A stretch of DNA of 64,000 nucleotides from Cristatella mucedo (lineage: Eukaryota; Bryozoa; Phylactolaemata; Cristatellidae), in NCBI GenBank assembly GCA_009760855.2, contig WPIO01000034.1, forward strand, positions 2,240,001-2,304,000. Direction: 5' to 3'. The notes beneath the pieces were generated by a model that was given only the letters and a program-made list of their open reading frames with translations, did not search any database and was not told the DNA's origin. Within the stretch, counting starts at the first letter, position 1, and every line of letters begins with the position of its first letter. Both the position numbers and the translations under genes were made by a program. Positions 32,206 through 41,800 of the stretch are shown here, piece after piece.

Positions 32206-34840
32206 TTCATTGTGAAAAAAGTGAACTAAGAACAGGTCCCTAGGGTACCCCGTATTTTATAGGCTCACCGAATGACCCTTGGCTATTGAGTCTATGCTCT
32301 GAAATCTCCTTCTGAGATAGGACCTTAACCATCGCTGTGAACTGCCAGTGATTCCCTGATGAGATGGTAGGCGCTCAAGAAGGACATGACGATTAATAGC
32401 ATCAAAATTTACCAACAGATCCAGCAGAACTAACAGAGATTCTACTTAAGTCAGCATACCTAAGAAAGTTATGTAATAATAATAATAATAATAATAATAG
32501 TAATAATAATAATAGTAATAAGACATGTTGTATAGCATCCTCAGAGAACTCAATCTCTTTGTAGGCACTTTAAATTTGCTGCAAAGGAAGCACGATCAAA
32601 TGCTTAGTGGTAGCATGCTCAACAAACAACAAGAATAACATGGTTAGGGGTGACATGCACAGCATCAGCATGCAAGTATGGTTAGTGGCAGCATGCAGTG
32701 TCAGGTCGCATAAGCACATAAAGGTCGAATCACAGGGACCCACTAAATGCTGTGAGAAATAGATGCATTTTTTAGTTTCTTTTTAAACGTGGTCAAGTCA
32801 GGAGATGTGGCAAAAATCGGGAGTGAGTTCTAGGCTTTGGGAGCAAACGAACTAAAGGCACGGTCTCCAAAGGGTTTGTACAAGGTATAGGTAAACAGTT
32901 CGATTACAAAAAGTGGGTGGTACAATGCTGAGCCTGGTGGGGGAGTAGATCTGATAAGTAGGCTGGAGCCAAAGGATGAAGTGACCTAAAAGTCAGTGAC
33001 AGACCTCTGAAGTCGATGCGTTGCTTGACTGGTAGCCAGTACAGGCCGGCAAGTAGTGGTGAGATATGGCAACTGCGACGCTCACGACAGACAAGCGTAG
33101 CTGTCAAGTTTTGCACTAGCTGTAAGCGCCTGATTACACTGGCCGGTAGACCAGCAAGCGAGTTACAGAAGTCAAGACGGGATGTCACAAATGCATGGAC
33201 CAATTTAGATGTGGTGTCCCTGTAGTTGCAGTGTTGGTGACACAGCCGAAGGATTTGCTTTAAAACCTGACCAATTACTCTTTAGGTTTTATCGTTGCTT
33301 AAAGAGTTTTGTCATTTGCTGGCCACCTCTCGCCTAGCCACCATTGGCCAGCTGGCCCCCTCCTGACACCCCCACTGACTGCATCGACACGCCCACTGCC
33401 CCGTCCCGGCCTTCCACTTACACCTGCATTTCCATTGCACTTCCATTTGTACCTGCACCGTCTTTAGATCTGAGGTCATTCACTCGCTCGAGCTCGTCGT
33501 CGCTATGCTCCTTAGACAGGGAGAATGCCACGAAAATGGGCAACGAAACACGGGAATGAGCACCTTTTGACATGTGTAGGAGTGGCCTTGATGCTGCTGC
33601 TGATCACCGCTGCTGCCCTCAATGGCCTGTGGCAGCCAGCTCGACTGCTCAGGTGGCTCTTTAATGGCATGGCTCGTACTCATCTTTCGATTTCTTTTTG
33701 CAGTCAGAAGATATTGAGGGGCGGCCTGAGGTTCGGCAAGCCCTACCGGCTGCCCTCCGTGCAGACGGCACCGGTCCAGGCGATACTGGCCATGCCTCCG
33801 CCGCCACCAGAAGATCTGGTCGCGGTGCGTGGTTCGCCAGCGCCCCAATCTGTATATGTCTCTATCTATCTTTCCACGCACACACACACACACACATTAT
33901 AGCTTGCAGCTTGTTTCGCGGTTCCGCTGCTGCCGTCGGTCGTGTTGCTGCCTAGAGGATGTGCCCAACCGATGCAGAAGGTGTAGAGGACGAGTCGCGC
34001 GTTTGGCTTGCAGCTCTCGTGTGCGCACGACGCTATTGAGGCTGTGGCCGAGCGATCGGCACTGCTAGAACTGAGCTGTTTATGTCGTGTCACTTAATTT
34101 TGTGTCCCTTCGTTCACTTGCTCTGATCAATCCATTGAAGCCAGTGCTCCTCGGTTGCCCCCCCCTTCTCGAAGCCACTCCTCCGACTCAGGTTATCTAG
34201 CTGTGCCTCAAACCGGCGATCCTCTGTAGACTGTGCCTCTGACCAGCGTCAAAACCTTTTTAGCCGAGCTGGTTTGGTCCAGTGGTTAAGGTGCTCGCCC
34301 CGACCAAGGTCTGGCTGAGGTCGTGGGGTCGAGACCTCTTCCCTGTGAATCGTCCGGCATGTGCCTATGCATGCTACCGTTGTGTGCATCTTTGGATACT
34401 ATAAATGGCTTTATTATATTGTTACTGCTCGAGCTCCGAGGGGGGCAAGCATTTTACTAGGACTGGCTGCAACCGTGCATTCCACCCTCCCTGTCAACCC
34501 CGCCAGGAGGTTCATATTATCGCATAGCAATATATTACTGTCATTATTATCGTTATTACCACAGTTTGCTGTTCGGGTTGTGCTGCTATTGGCTCTACCG
34601 AGAAAAGAAACAGTTTGAGACAGCCGGGGCCGTGGTGGGGAGGCTTGTCTTTTTTCTTTTCATGCACCTACCGTAGCTACTTGCATCGAAACGCCCGGAC
34701 ATCGGGGATGTGAAACTGACTTCTAACGCGTCATGTTTCTTTTGCAGGTGATTGCGGCTGCCGACAAGTGCCAGCAGTACAAGTCGAAAATAGCCGTCGT
34801 TCACAAAGAAGAGCTCGTGGTGCCATTCGGAGTGCCCTAG
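24615..34840 (+). CDS. LAMTOR1: LAMTOR1, Ragulator complex membrane anchor (5 exons)
   Basis: LAMTOR1 (p18) tethers Ragulator to late endosomes and lysosomes and so recruits Rag GTPases and mTORC1. Exons: 24615-24650, 31009-31157, 31290-31364, 33704-33824, 34748-34840 (TAG), 157 residues (human 161). Exon 1 encodes MGCCQSSLDDSE, with Gly2 for myristoylation and Cys3/Cys4 for palmitoylation, in a good start context (gaagaATGg). Exon 2 has KSDEQAKLHHILQ, exon 3 IINVAADSQTIEQDEYRNTS, exon 4 LPSVQTAPVQ and PPPPPEDLVA, and exon 5 ends KEELVVPFGVP, matching the human KEELVVQFGIP end. Donors are GTGCGT, GTAAGC, GTAGTG, GTGCGT; phases 0, 2, 2, 0 all fit. An upstream open frame running into exon 4 mimics a membrane helix but is not part of the protein. 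Intron 1 is 6.4 kb and full of transposons. The gene ends about 1 kb from the convergent DCUN1D gene. Confidence 0.94.
25185..25405 (+). mobile_element. non-LTR retrotransposon 3-prime end
   Basis: Plus-oriented UTR (tttgtggtccgtccttcgtg) followed by the family end agtgcccagaaagagattca and a tail of attattactgttattattat. It lies in LAMTOR1 intron 1. Confidence 0.8.
25950..26163 (+). mobile_element. tRNA-derived SINE with internal insertion
   Basis: Head gtaaggtgcttgcttgcctt and B box GGGTTCAAGCC, a disordered middle about 60 bases longer than usual, then the tail ctgctatacaaatgaggctg. Confidence 0.6.
26522..26600 (+). mobile_element. tRNA-derived SINE head
   Basis: tttggcctcggggttaagat, then gctcgcc and a B-box-like GTGGGCTCGAGCCC. 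The 3-prime part is missing. Confidence 0.6.
27050..27960 (+). pseudogene. Tc1/mariner transposase relic
   Basis: Collinear Tc1 landmarks in shifting frames: FATAKMHRQSLYQVSGLV, STVSRRLNEQ, then GESKFNPFGSDKRRKYVCRQ and VKFGGRRVMYGA, then DNESKHTAVVNSF, and NRNLWDRVDLA near the end. In the block that normally holds the first catalytic Asp (DESKF), Asp is replaced by Gly. Frameshifts, stops and a 106-bp tandem duplication confirm it is dead. It sits in LAMTOR1 intron 1. No clear terminal inverted repeats were delimited; a Tc1-like tacagtgctggcc lies at about 28147 but its partner was not found. Confidence 0.75.
27716..27927. repeat. perfect 106-bp tandem duplication
   Basis: Copies 27716-27821 and 27822-27927 read identically, each starting tcgacctcgctccaaggttc and ending acgtgctggaa. 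It lies over the 3-prime end of the Tc1 relic. Confidence 0.97.
27961..29180. other. LAMTOR1 intron 1, no further feature
   Basis: Apart from the isolated Tc1-end-like motif at 28147, no repeat family or exon was recognised. Plus-strand open frames at 28284-28920 lack motifs. Confidence 0.35.
29185..29420 (-). mobile_element. non-LTR retrotransposon 3-prime end with (TC)n expansion
   Basis: Tail aataataaaaataataattc, then tatagccccctcgaagagca, a (TC)n block at 29240-29302, then taggcactctacagaagctg and the UTR. In other copies the same place reads aatctctttctaggcacttt, so the microsatellite grew from that motif. Confidence 0.8.
29421..31008. other. end of LAMTOR1 intron 1
   Basis: Contains a GT-rich microsatellite at about 30585-30650. 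Serine- and leucine-rich open frames at 29900-30300 were considered and not supported. Confidence 0.4.
31665..31750 (+). mobile_element. tRNA-derived SINE head
   Basis: gtcgtagcctagggataagg with a decayed B box (AATTGAGTCC). The 3-prime end is replaced by an AT-rich microsatellite. It lies in LAMTOR1 intron 3. Confidence 0.55.
31756..31876. repeat. (AAAT)n and (TA)n microsatellites
   Basis: Alternating blocks of aaat units and ta units, about 120 bases, starting where the SINE tail would have been tatacaaatga. Confidence 0.95.
31900..33230 (-). mobile_element. degraded non-LTR reverse transcriptase and 3-prime end
   Basis: Two adjoining minus-strand pieces. At 31900-32470 the RT core (FDAINRHVLLERLPSHQGIT, then RWLRSYLRRRFQSI) is interrupted by (GA)n at 32136-32205. 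At 32474-33230 an (AAT)n tail, the 3-prime UTR, and a frame with HAFVTSRLDFCNSLAGLPAS and LYWLPVKQRIDFRGL follow. Both lie in LAMTOR1 intron 3. Confidence 0.8.
34264..34350 (+). mobile_element. tRNA-derived SINE head, second family
   Basis: gagctggtttggtccagtgg, taaggtgctcgccccgacca and a B box GGGTCGAGACC. This is the best preserved head of the second family. It lies in LAMTOR1 intron 4. Confidence 0.75.
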
Positions 34841-35590
34841 CGCATGCACTGGCCACGCTGTTGTCCAACTGATTGTGTGCGTTATGGGGGTGGCACGTTG
34901 GTGCAGAGAGAGAGAGAGAGGGATTTTGTGCTCTGCAGCAGTGGGTGAGTGCAGGAGGCGAGCCGGCCACACACACGCACACACTCTCGTCTCACACTTC
35001 GTTTGCCGATGTTGCTACGTAAGGCGAATTAGCTTGGCTTGCCGCTAAAAGCTATGTAGCACCGTAGCACACCACCTGACTGCAATGTGGACCTGCCTTG
35101 TACGGCCGATCGCCCCTCCACGCTGTCAGCCTCCACTCGACATAGTGGCCCCATCTCCTCGGCTGTTTTATTGCAAGAGTGCTTTGAGCCGGTTTCGACG
35201 GCTGATCGGCGCAGCCGTGATCTCTTGAAGAGAGAAATGGGAAGCGCTGCATGCTGCGGCCACTGAGCTCAGCAGCCTTGCAGTGGTTGGTGTACACATT
35301 TTTAAATATAGTGTTCGCCGATGAATGCACCGTCTAAGCCTACAGGTGGCTCAGCAGGCACACAGGCACCTCACCGGTGGCTACCAAGTGTTGTTCTGCT
35401 GCCCTTGCGTGATGACTCTTTTTAGCGTTTGTCACGTTCCCCCCTCCCGGCAGGTGAGCTGCAGTCTGCATCAGGAAGAGCATTTGCCGGCGTCCCATTT
35501 GCCGGTAGCTTAGCGACCACTGGATGCACTGCTTGGCACTCTAGTCACCTCGGCCGGCCAGTTGAGGAGAGGCCAACGTGGCGCGACATC

Positions 35591-35596
35591 TTTATT
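35591..35596 (-). promoter_or_regulatory. polyadenylation signal of DCUN1D4/5
   Basis: AATAAA on the minus strand, about 280 bases past the DCUN1D stop codon and the first canonical signal downstream of it. Confidence 0.55.
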
Positions 35597-35873
35597 GAGG
35601 GACCACGCAACAGAATCCGTGAACCTCGTTAGACAATAAGCTCATTGTGGGCGTTTGCTTCCTCGAGTATTAGCATTGCTGGTGAGCTATCCCCGGATCG
35701 GCGTTTCGTTTTTTTCTCACTTAAAATCGCACTTTTACTGGCTGAACAACAATGCCAGACACGATCGGAGCAAGAATGCATTCCCGTGAGCCTTCGATCG
35801 GTGATGTGGCTATTGCTACAGCTGGAAGCAGGCACTCGGGCTAGTCGTACAGGGTGTGACAGGACAGAGCCTG

Positions 35874-38800
35874 TCACGATCCCGAGACCGCGACATGTGG
35901 ATCTCGGTTCCTCATCCACAGAACAAACTCGTCTAGAAGAACTGGCCCTGTAAAGATGAAAAAATCGCGTAAGCGACGAGAGGCCTACTCAGCAGAACTT
36001 GAACAAGAAAGAATTCACGCAGGTCAAGGTGGCCGGCCACGGGCTAGGCATAGCTGAATTGTCAAACTTACATGCCCCGTCTTCGTCATAATTTGACAAG
36101 TCGTCTTTAATAGCTCGGCTAAACTCTAAAATGTTGTTCCATTGGTCTCGATTGACGGTGCGATACTTTGTGCACTGAAAAACGAGTGGATTTAGGTCGG
36201 CAAGCAGAGCAACAAACTGCTGTCGACACGATGCTAGATAGAGTCTGCCGGCTGTAACAGCACCCACCAGGGCATGCAGTAATGCAGTCAGTGCCTGCAG
36301 TGTGAGGCCGGGAGTTAAGCCATTGCAGGATACCTACTCTATCTAACCCTCACCCGACAACTACTTGGCCACACTGTTTATCGCATAGGCTCGTGCGATA
36401 TTGAGTTCAGACAGGCCATTTTGGCAATACAAGTTGCTGCCTCTACAGCGTGGCTGCAAGCACAGTACCATCCGAGTATGCCTTACTCAGCCCGTGCACA
36501 GTGTGTATACAAAGCAGAGCGTGTTAACAATGTCGGTCAGTGGATACCCAGTTGAACGCTGTGCACACGAATTGGGCCTAACAACACCTAGTGGCTGTCA
36601 CACTGGCAAGGCTTGACCGTTGAGGCTATTAGCTAGAAAAGACAAAAACCAAAGTTACCGCTTGTAAGGAGTCTAGACACGTTTGCCAGATTTGCCGTAT
36701 CTCGGGAGGAGAAAACGTTCCTGCAGTTCAGAGTGAGCCAGACTATCGTCGACGCCTAGCAATCGACATTGATGACTTACCAGCAGGAACTGGTTAAAGT
36801 GGGGACACATCGGCCACGTTCTTCCGAGGAGCAGCTGCAGCATGGCCTGTGCTAGGTCGATGTCGAGGTTTCGCATATCTTGCTGCTGAAAGGAATCGCA
36901 CGTAATTGAGATGCCGGCAAACGTCGAAATGCACTGCAATGTGCACTGAAGCACAGAGTACTTCCAGAAGAGCAAATCAAGTGGGAGACCAGTGGATTAA
37001 GCGGCGCAAGGCAGGTCGCACTGCATGACTCTGGTCGAGGGTTTAAGACCTGCAGTGCGCAATCCGGAAACCAGTTGAGGTAGTGACTAGCATGGAGGTA
37101 GCAGTTTAGGACGGCTGGAAAGGATATGCCACAGCCGGCAGCAGGAGAGTAGTTATCGTTGCGGAAGAATCGTGCAAACGAGTTCCACAGTCTACGACCT
37201 GCAGAGTAAAAGCTTCTGTTGCCAACGGTCTTTAAGTGGAGGAATGTAACGGCTAATTTATCGTCCATACAGGACCTGAGGGCACGAGGAGGCTTAAACT
37301 GGTGCAGCAGTTCAGCTAGGTATGGAGGAGCCAAGCCGTGGCAGACCTTGTGGGTCAGTGCAAGAACTTGGCTCTGCATCCATTGATCAACCGGTAGCCA
37401 TCCAAGCTCATGCACCAAATGAGACACATGGTCAAACCTATGAGATTGGTAAACTAGGCTTGCAGCCATATTCATCGTCAGCTGCAGTGACCTAGTGGCT
37501 TTTTTTCGGTAGCCCAGAAAAGGAATCACAATAATCTAAGCGAAACGGAACTAAGGAGCTAGCTAAATTCTTTGCAAGCCACTGTAGGAGACAGTTCCTA
37601 ATCTTAGATAGAGATCGGATGTGATGGCTAGCTGTGGAAGCGGTCTTTTTAACAAAGCTCTCAAAATTTCGGCAGTTGCCGAAGACGACACCTAAATTAC
37701 GAGCAGATGGCAATGGACGCATAGCAGCATCGCCCATTAGAAGAGCAAAGCTTTCTAGTTCAGCCGCAAGCTTGGGGTGGCATGCACGCACGCTGGTGCT
37801 GCTCCCTGCTACCCACGCGCAGTGCGTGTGCACGGCCTCGAGATGCATACTACGCCGCGAAGAAGCTTCCTGCCGCCCTGCCTTCCCGGGGTGGCCAGGT
37901 TGGGGGCAGACGGGCGAACTGCTAAAGCAGAGGTCGGCAAACTTTTCGGACTACTGGGCCATTTCATTTCAGGAGGTCAAGAAGGCACACACCAGGCCAG
38001 ACGAGACCACGCCCACTCCACAGGGCTGCCCGGAAGAAGTGTGGCCAGACGAACAAACAGTAGCAACAGAAGCACAAATACAAACGGGAATTATAGGGGT
38101 AGACATTTATCCTCCCTCCCCGGTCAGCCACTTCGGTTTCATACAAGTGCCTGATATCAGTTCTAACAATAAACACAGGCCAGAGACAACTTGAGCTGCA
38201 ACCAGCAGTAACGAATGGGAATAAAACCGTGACAACTAAATTAGGCCGGACCCAATAATAAGTAATAAGTAGGGGGCGTAAGGCCGAACTGGAGTACTAG
38301 CTAGGTCACATCTGGCCTAAAGGCTGCAGTTTGCCGACCTCTGTTAACGCTCCAGGTTCGGCCGCATATACTTGCCTTGGCAAAATCGAATGCATACTGA
38401 TAGATGCTCCTGAAAGAGTTAGCCTCCAACAAGTAGCTCCTCAGAAAGTCCAGCTTTTCCTTAAGCTTCCGCATGCTGTCGCATCTGGAATGGAGCTCGC
38501 AATCAGTGATAGTGGCTCCTGAAGCATCTGTAGCCTGCGGGGGGGGGGGGGGGGGGGGGGGGCAATGGCCTGTCACAGACGTCGGAGCTTCCAATGCTGG
38601 GAGGAGGGCAAGCGCGGTGAGGCAGAGGGGATGCGGCAGCTAAGGCGGACAGCAGAAAGAAGCGAGATCGAGTGTGAAATCGCACGTTCACTCCAATCGG
38701 ACTGAGAAACCGATAAACAGTAAGGGCCGATCCCTAACGCGAACCGGAGGAAAAAGTACGAGCGGCACAAAAGCTAGCTGTTCAAGCTGCTTCTTTTGCA

Positions 38801-41800
38801 ACTTTTCGTGGCAGAAGAGCCTTGGCAGCCCCATCAAGATGCTTGCAGCTGGCAAAAAGGGAACTGTCCGAAGCAGGACTAGAGCCCACGACCCCGGGTC
38901 GCCAAGAGAGTGCACCCGGGCTCGCGAGGTCGCCCAAAAAGTAGCCAATAAAAAAAAAAGAAAGAGCATCGGATCGGAAGCGATGCACAGGACTGATGCT
39001 CACGATTTGAGAGAGAGAGCGGGGCTTGCACACACACACACACACACATCGCCAGCGAAATGCAAAACATAGCTTGGCGACAGAATCAGCTAAGTCGCTG
39101 GCACGTTCGTCAACCGAGCATGTGCTTCGAGTCACCTGAATCGTGCAGCCGAACCTGCTCCGAACGCTGCCGATGGGCAGGCACCGGGCACGCGGCAGCA
39201 ACGTGGGGAAGGCACACACAGAAAAGCTGATTTAACATTTAGATAGCGGCAAGGAGCCTTCACGGCTATCGCCACTGCTTGCAGTGGTCACTGCGGGATC
39301 GCCCACTGCAGGACTCGAGCCCACGACCTGCTGGGTCGTGAAAAGCGAGCACCTTACCTCCTGGGTGAGGAGGGGGAGGAAGGCGGTGCCCATTAGCGGG
39401 GCCCACTCGAGCGGAGCTTTCGCAGGGGCCTTCGCATAGGGCCAAAATCGAAACGACAGGGCGCACGACGGATCGAGTGGGCTCGACCTGAAGTTTGCGC
39501 TCGAACCGTTTGCGCTCAAAACGCTACGTGGCCTGCTTGCCGAGCGCCCAAAGGGGAGCAAGGTTGAATCGAACAAAAGCTGTAGACAACTGCTTGTACT
39601 AAGAACTCGCTACACTCTCTTCTCGGTCAATTTCCAAAGGGAACGATTGAAATTTGACTCGTCTGCGGCTGTCTTGCTGCCCTTGCAAGTAAGCCCCCTT
39701 CCATATTCCATATTGCTTGCCATCCAATAAGGAGATTGCTATTTCAAGCTTTCGCTGCGTACTGGAACAAGCAGCATCCATCGACAGACATTGCACAACG
39801 ATTCGGTGCCGGCAGCCAAGAGGTCACTCAAGCAAGCTTGTTATTCACAAGCACGTTCTTCAGCAACGGTCTGGCAGCCTTGCCTATTTATGTCTTTCAT
39901 AGTCGGAGGACAATTTGCAATAACCGGTAGAGCACAGATGGGCAAAGCAAGGGCGATTTCTGCATTCACAAAACGTTTGATTCAGGTACTACATTTGGAA
40001 GGCTACAACAAGGTACACATTGCAAGAGCGCCCATGATTTCCAACAGTGGGCTACACTATTAAGAAGCAATTGCAGCTTAGTACGGCTGATCTAAGCTGA
40101 CAAACGATCGGGATGACAGGGCCTTGAAAAAAGCCTTGAAGAACAGATAAAGTGTCACAACACTTAAAATACAATAGGGCGTAAGCTGAGCAAGTCAAGC
40201 GTTTGTGGAGGCTACGCCAAAAAGTTATACTCACTAGAATTGCCTATATTAAACGCTTGCTTCCTAAGAGGTCAAATTAAGCTGCACGAAATGGGCTACG
40301 GACCACGCCCACTGTACTTTGGTTGACATGCAGAGCTGTCAAGACTGACGATGAATCGACGTTCGCCGTTTTCAACACTGACAGAAGAGCATATGTGAAG
40401 TAGAGTATTAGAGAGGTGTACAACGGGGACTGCCTTCAGAAGACGGTAAAGGTTGCTGGAAAAGGTGTGCCGATTTGGGGCAGCTGGGCAGCAGCTGGGC
40501 AGCAGCTGGTACCGGAATGCTAAATCGCACGTAAGGCATCACGAATCAGCAGACTACTTAAGACATCGTACATCGTCTCGCTTTTCCAAGAGCAGCGGCC
40601 CTTAAGAAGGAAATACATTTTATAAAATTTTTCTGGCCAACAGGATAACGCTCTTAAGCTCACTGCACTATCGCTGAGAGAGTTTTCCAATGATAGTTCC
40701 AATCACTGGTACTTCCACTGACTTCATTTTGCCAAGGTCAAACAAGCATCACCTCAACCCTAATGGGAAAACTTCGGGAAGCTTTTAAGTTTAAAATACA
40801 GTAAATAAAATAAATATATAATATACAACAAATATATAGTAAATACAGATTAAAATCATATAAAAATAAAAAGTGTATACTATCGTCAACTATTCATATC
40901 ACCTCAGGCGATGTCTTACTTGAAGGTCGATATCAATGTGACAAGACTCTGGAATAATGTACAAGGATCATGGCTTCCATGCCAACCCGTAAACAGGAAG
41001 CGATTGTAAATCATAATGGAACCATTCCCTATAAGCCTGAGTCATTTAGTAATTAAATACTTGGGCATAACTTGTTTATCTCTCACCGTGCCATATTCAC
41101 ACGCAAACTGATGCTCCAGAGATCATTGCAGGATGAATTACCAGAGAATTTCACACAATTCCGGTAAGTAAGGACAGCCGTCTAAACTATGATGGCATCT
41201 GCACACTTGGAGCGTAACCACCCAAAAACCATCAGTACTTACTAGTTGTTAAACTGCACGGGTTCTTTATGTGCACTTTGAGTGCACAGCAGCAGCAGCA
41301 AGGCCGTTGAATGCAGGGCGGACTAAGGACTAGTGGCAAAGCTGAAGAAGGAAATGCAGTGGGGGAGAAGGTGCAATGGAAGTTACTGATGGATGAGGGT
41401 GGGGCAGAAAAGGCAAAACCGGCAGCAGCAGGAAGAGGAAGTTGAGTGAGGATGTCGAGCACGAGTCAGAGTGCTTGTGCTCTCGAGTGCTCCTCTAGTG
41501 CATATGCAGCACCAGCAAACGCTCAGCAGCCAGCAATGCGCCGTGGCAGCACCAGCAGTCACGTGTCGATGCACGTGGCAGCATCAGCACCGTCTCACTA
41601 CAGCTACTCACTGCAGCTCAGCCATGCCGCTCAGCCATTCAGTGACGGTGAAGAATCCCATCTGCCTTGCCTGCAGCTTCCAGGCCAGTACGAGCATCAC
41701 GACGTTCTGTGGCTCGACGCCGAGATCTTCACAGAAGCTCTCCATGCCTTCGGGCTCGATGACCCTAAGACTGCTGCTACTGCTGCTGCCACCTACGCAA

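Noticed and set aside
33525-33702. Apparent small membrane protein starting MPRKWATKHGNEHLL with a hydrophobic helix
   Set aside because: The downstream part is LAMTOR1 exon 4; the hydrophobic part lies upstream of its acceptor in intron 3 and has no LAMTOR1 counterpart.
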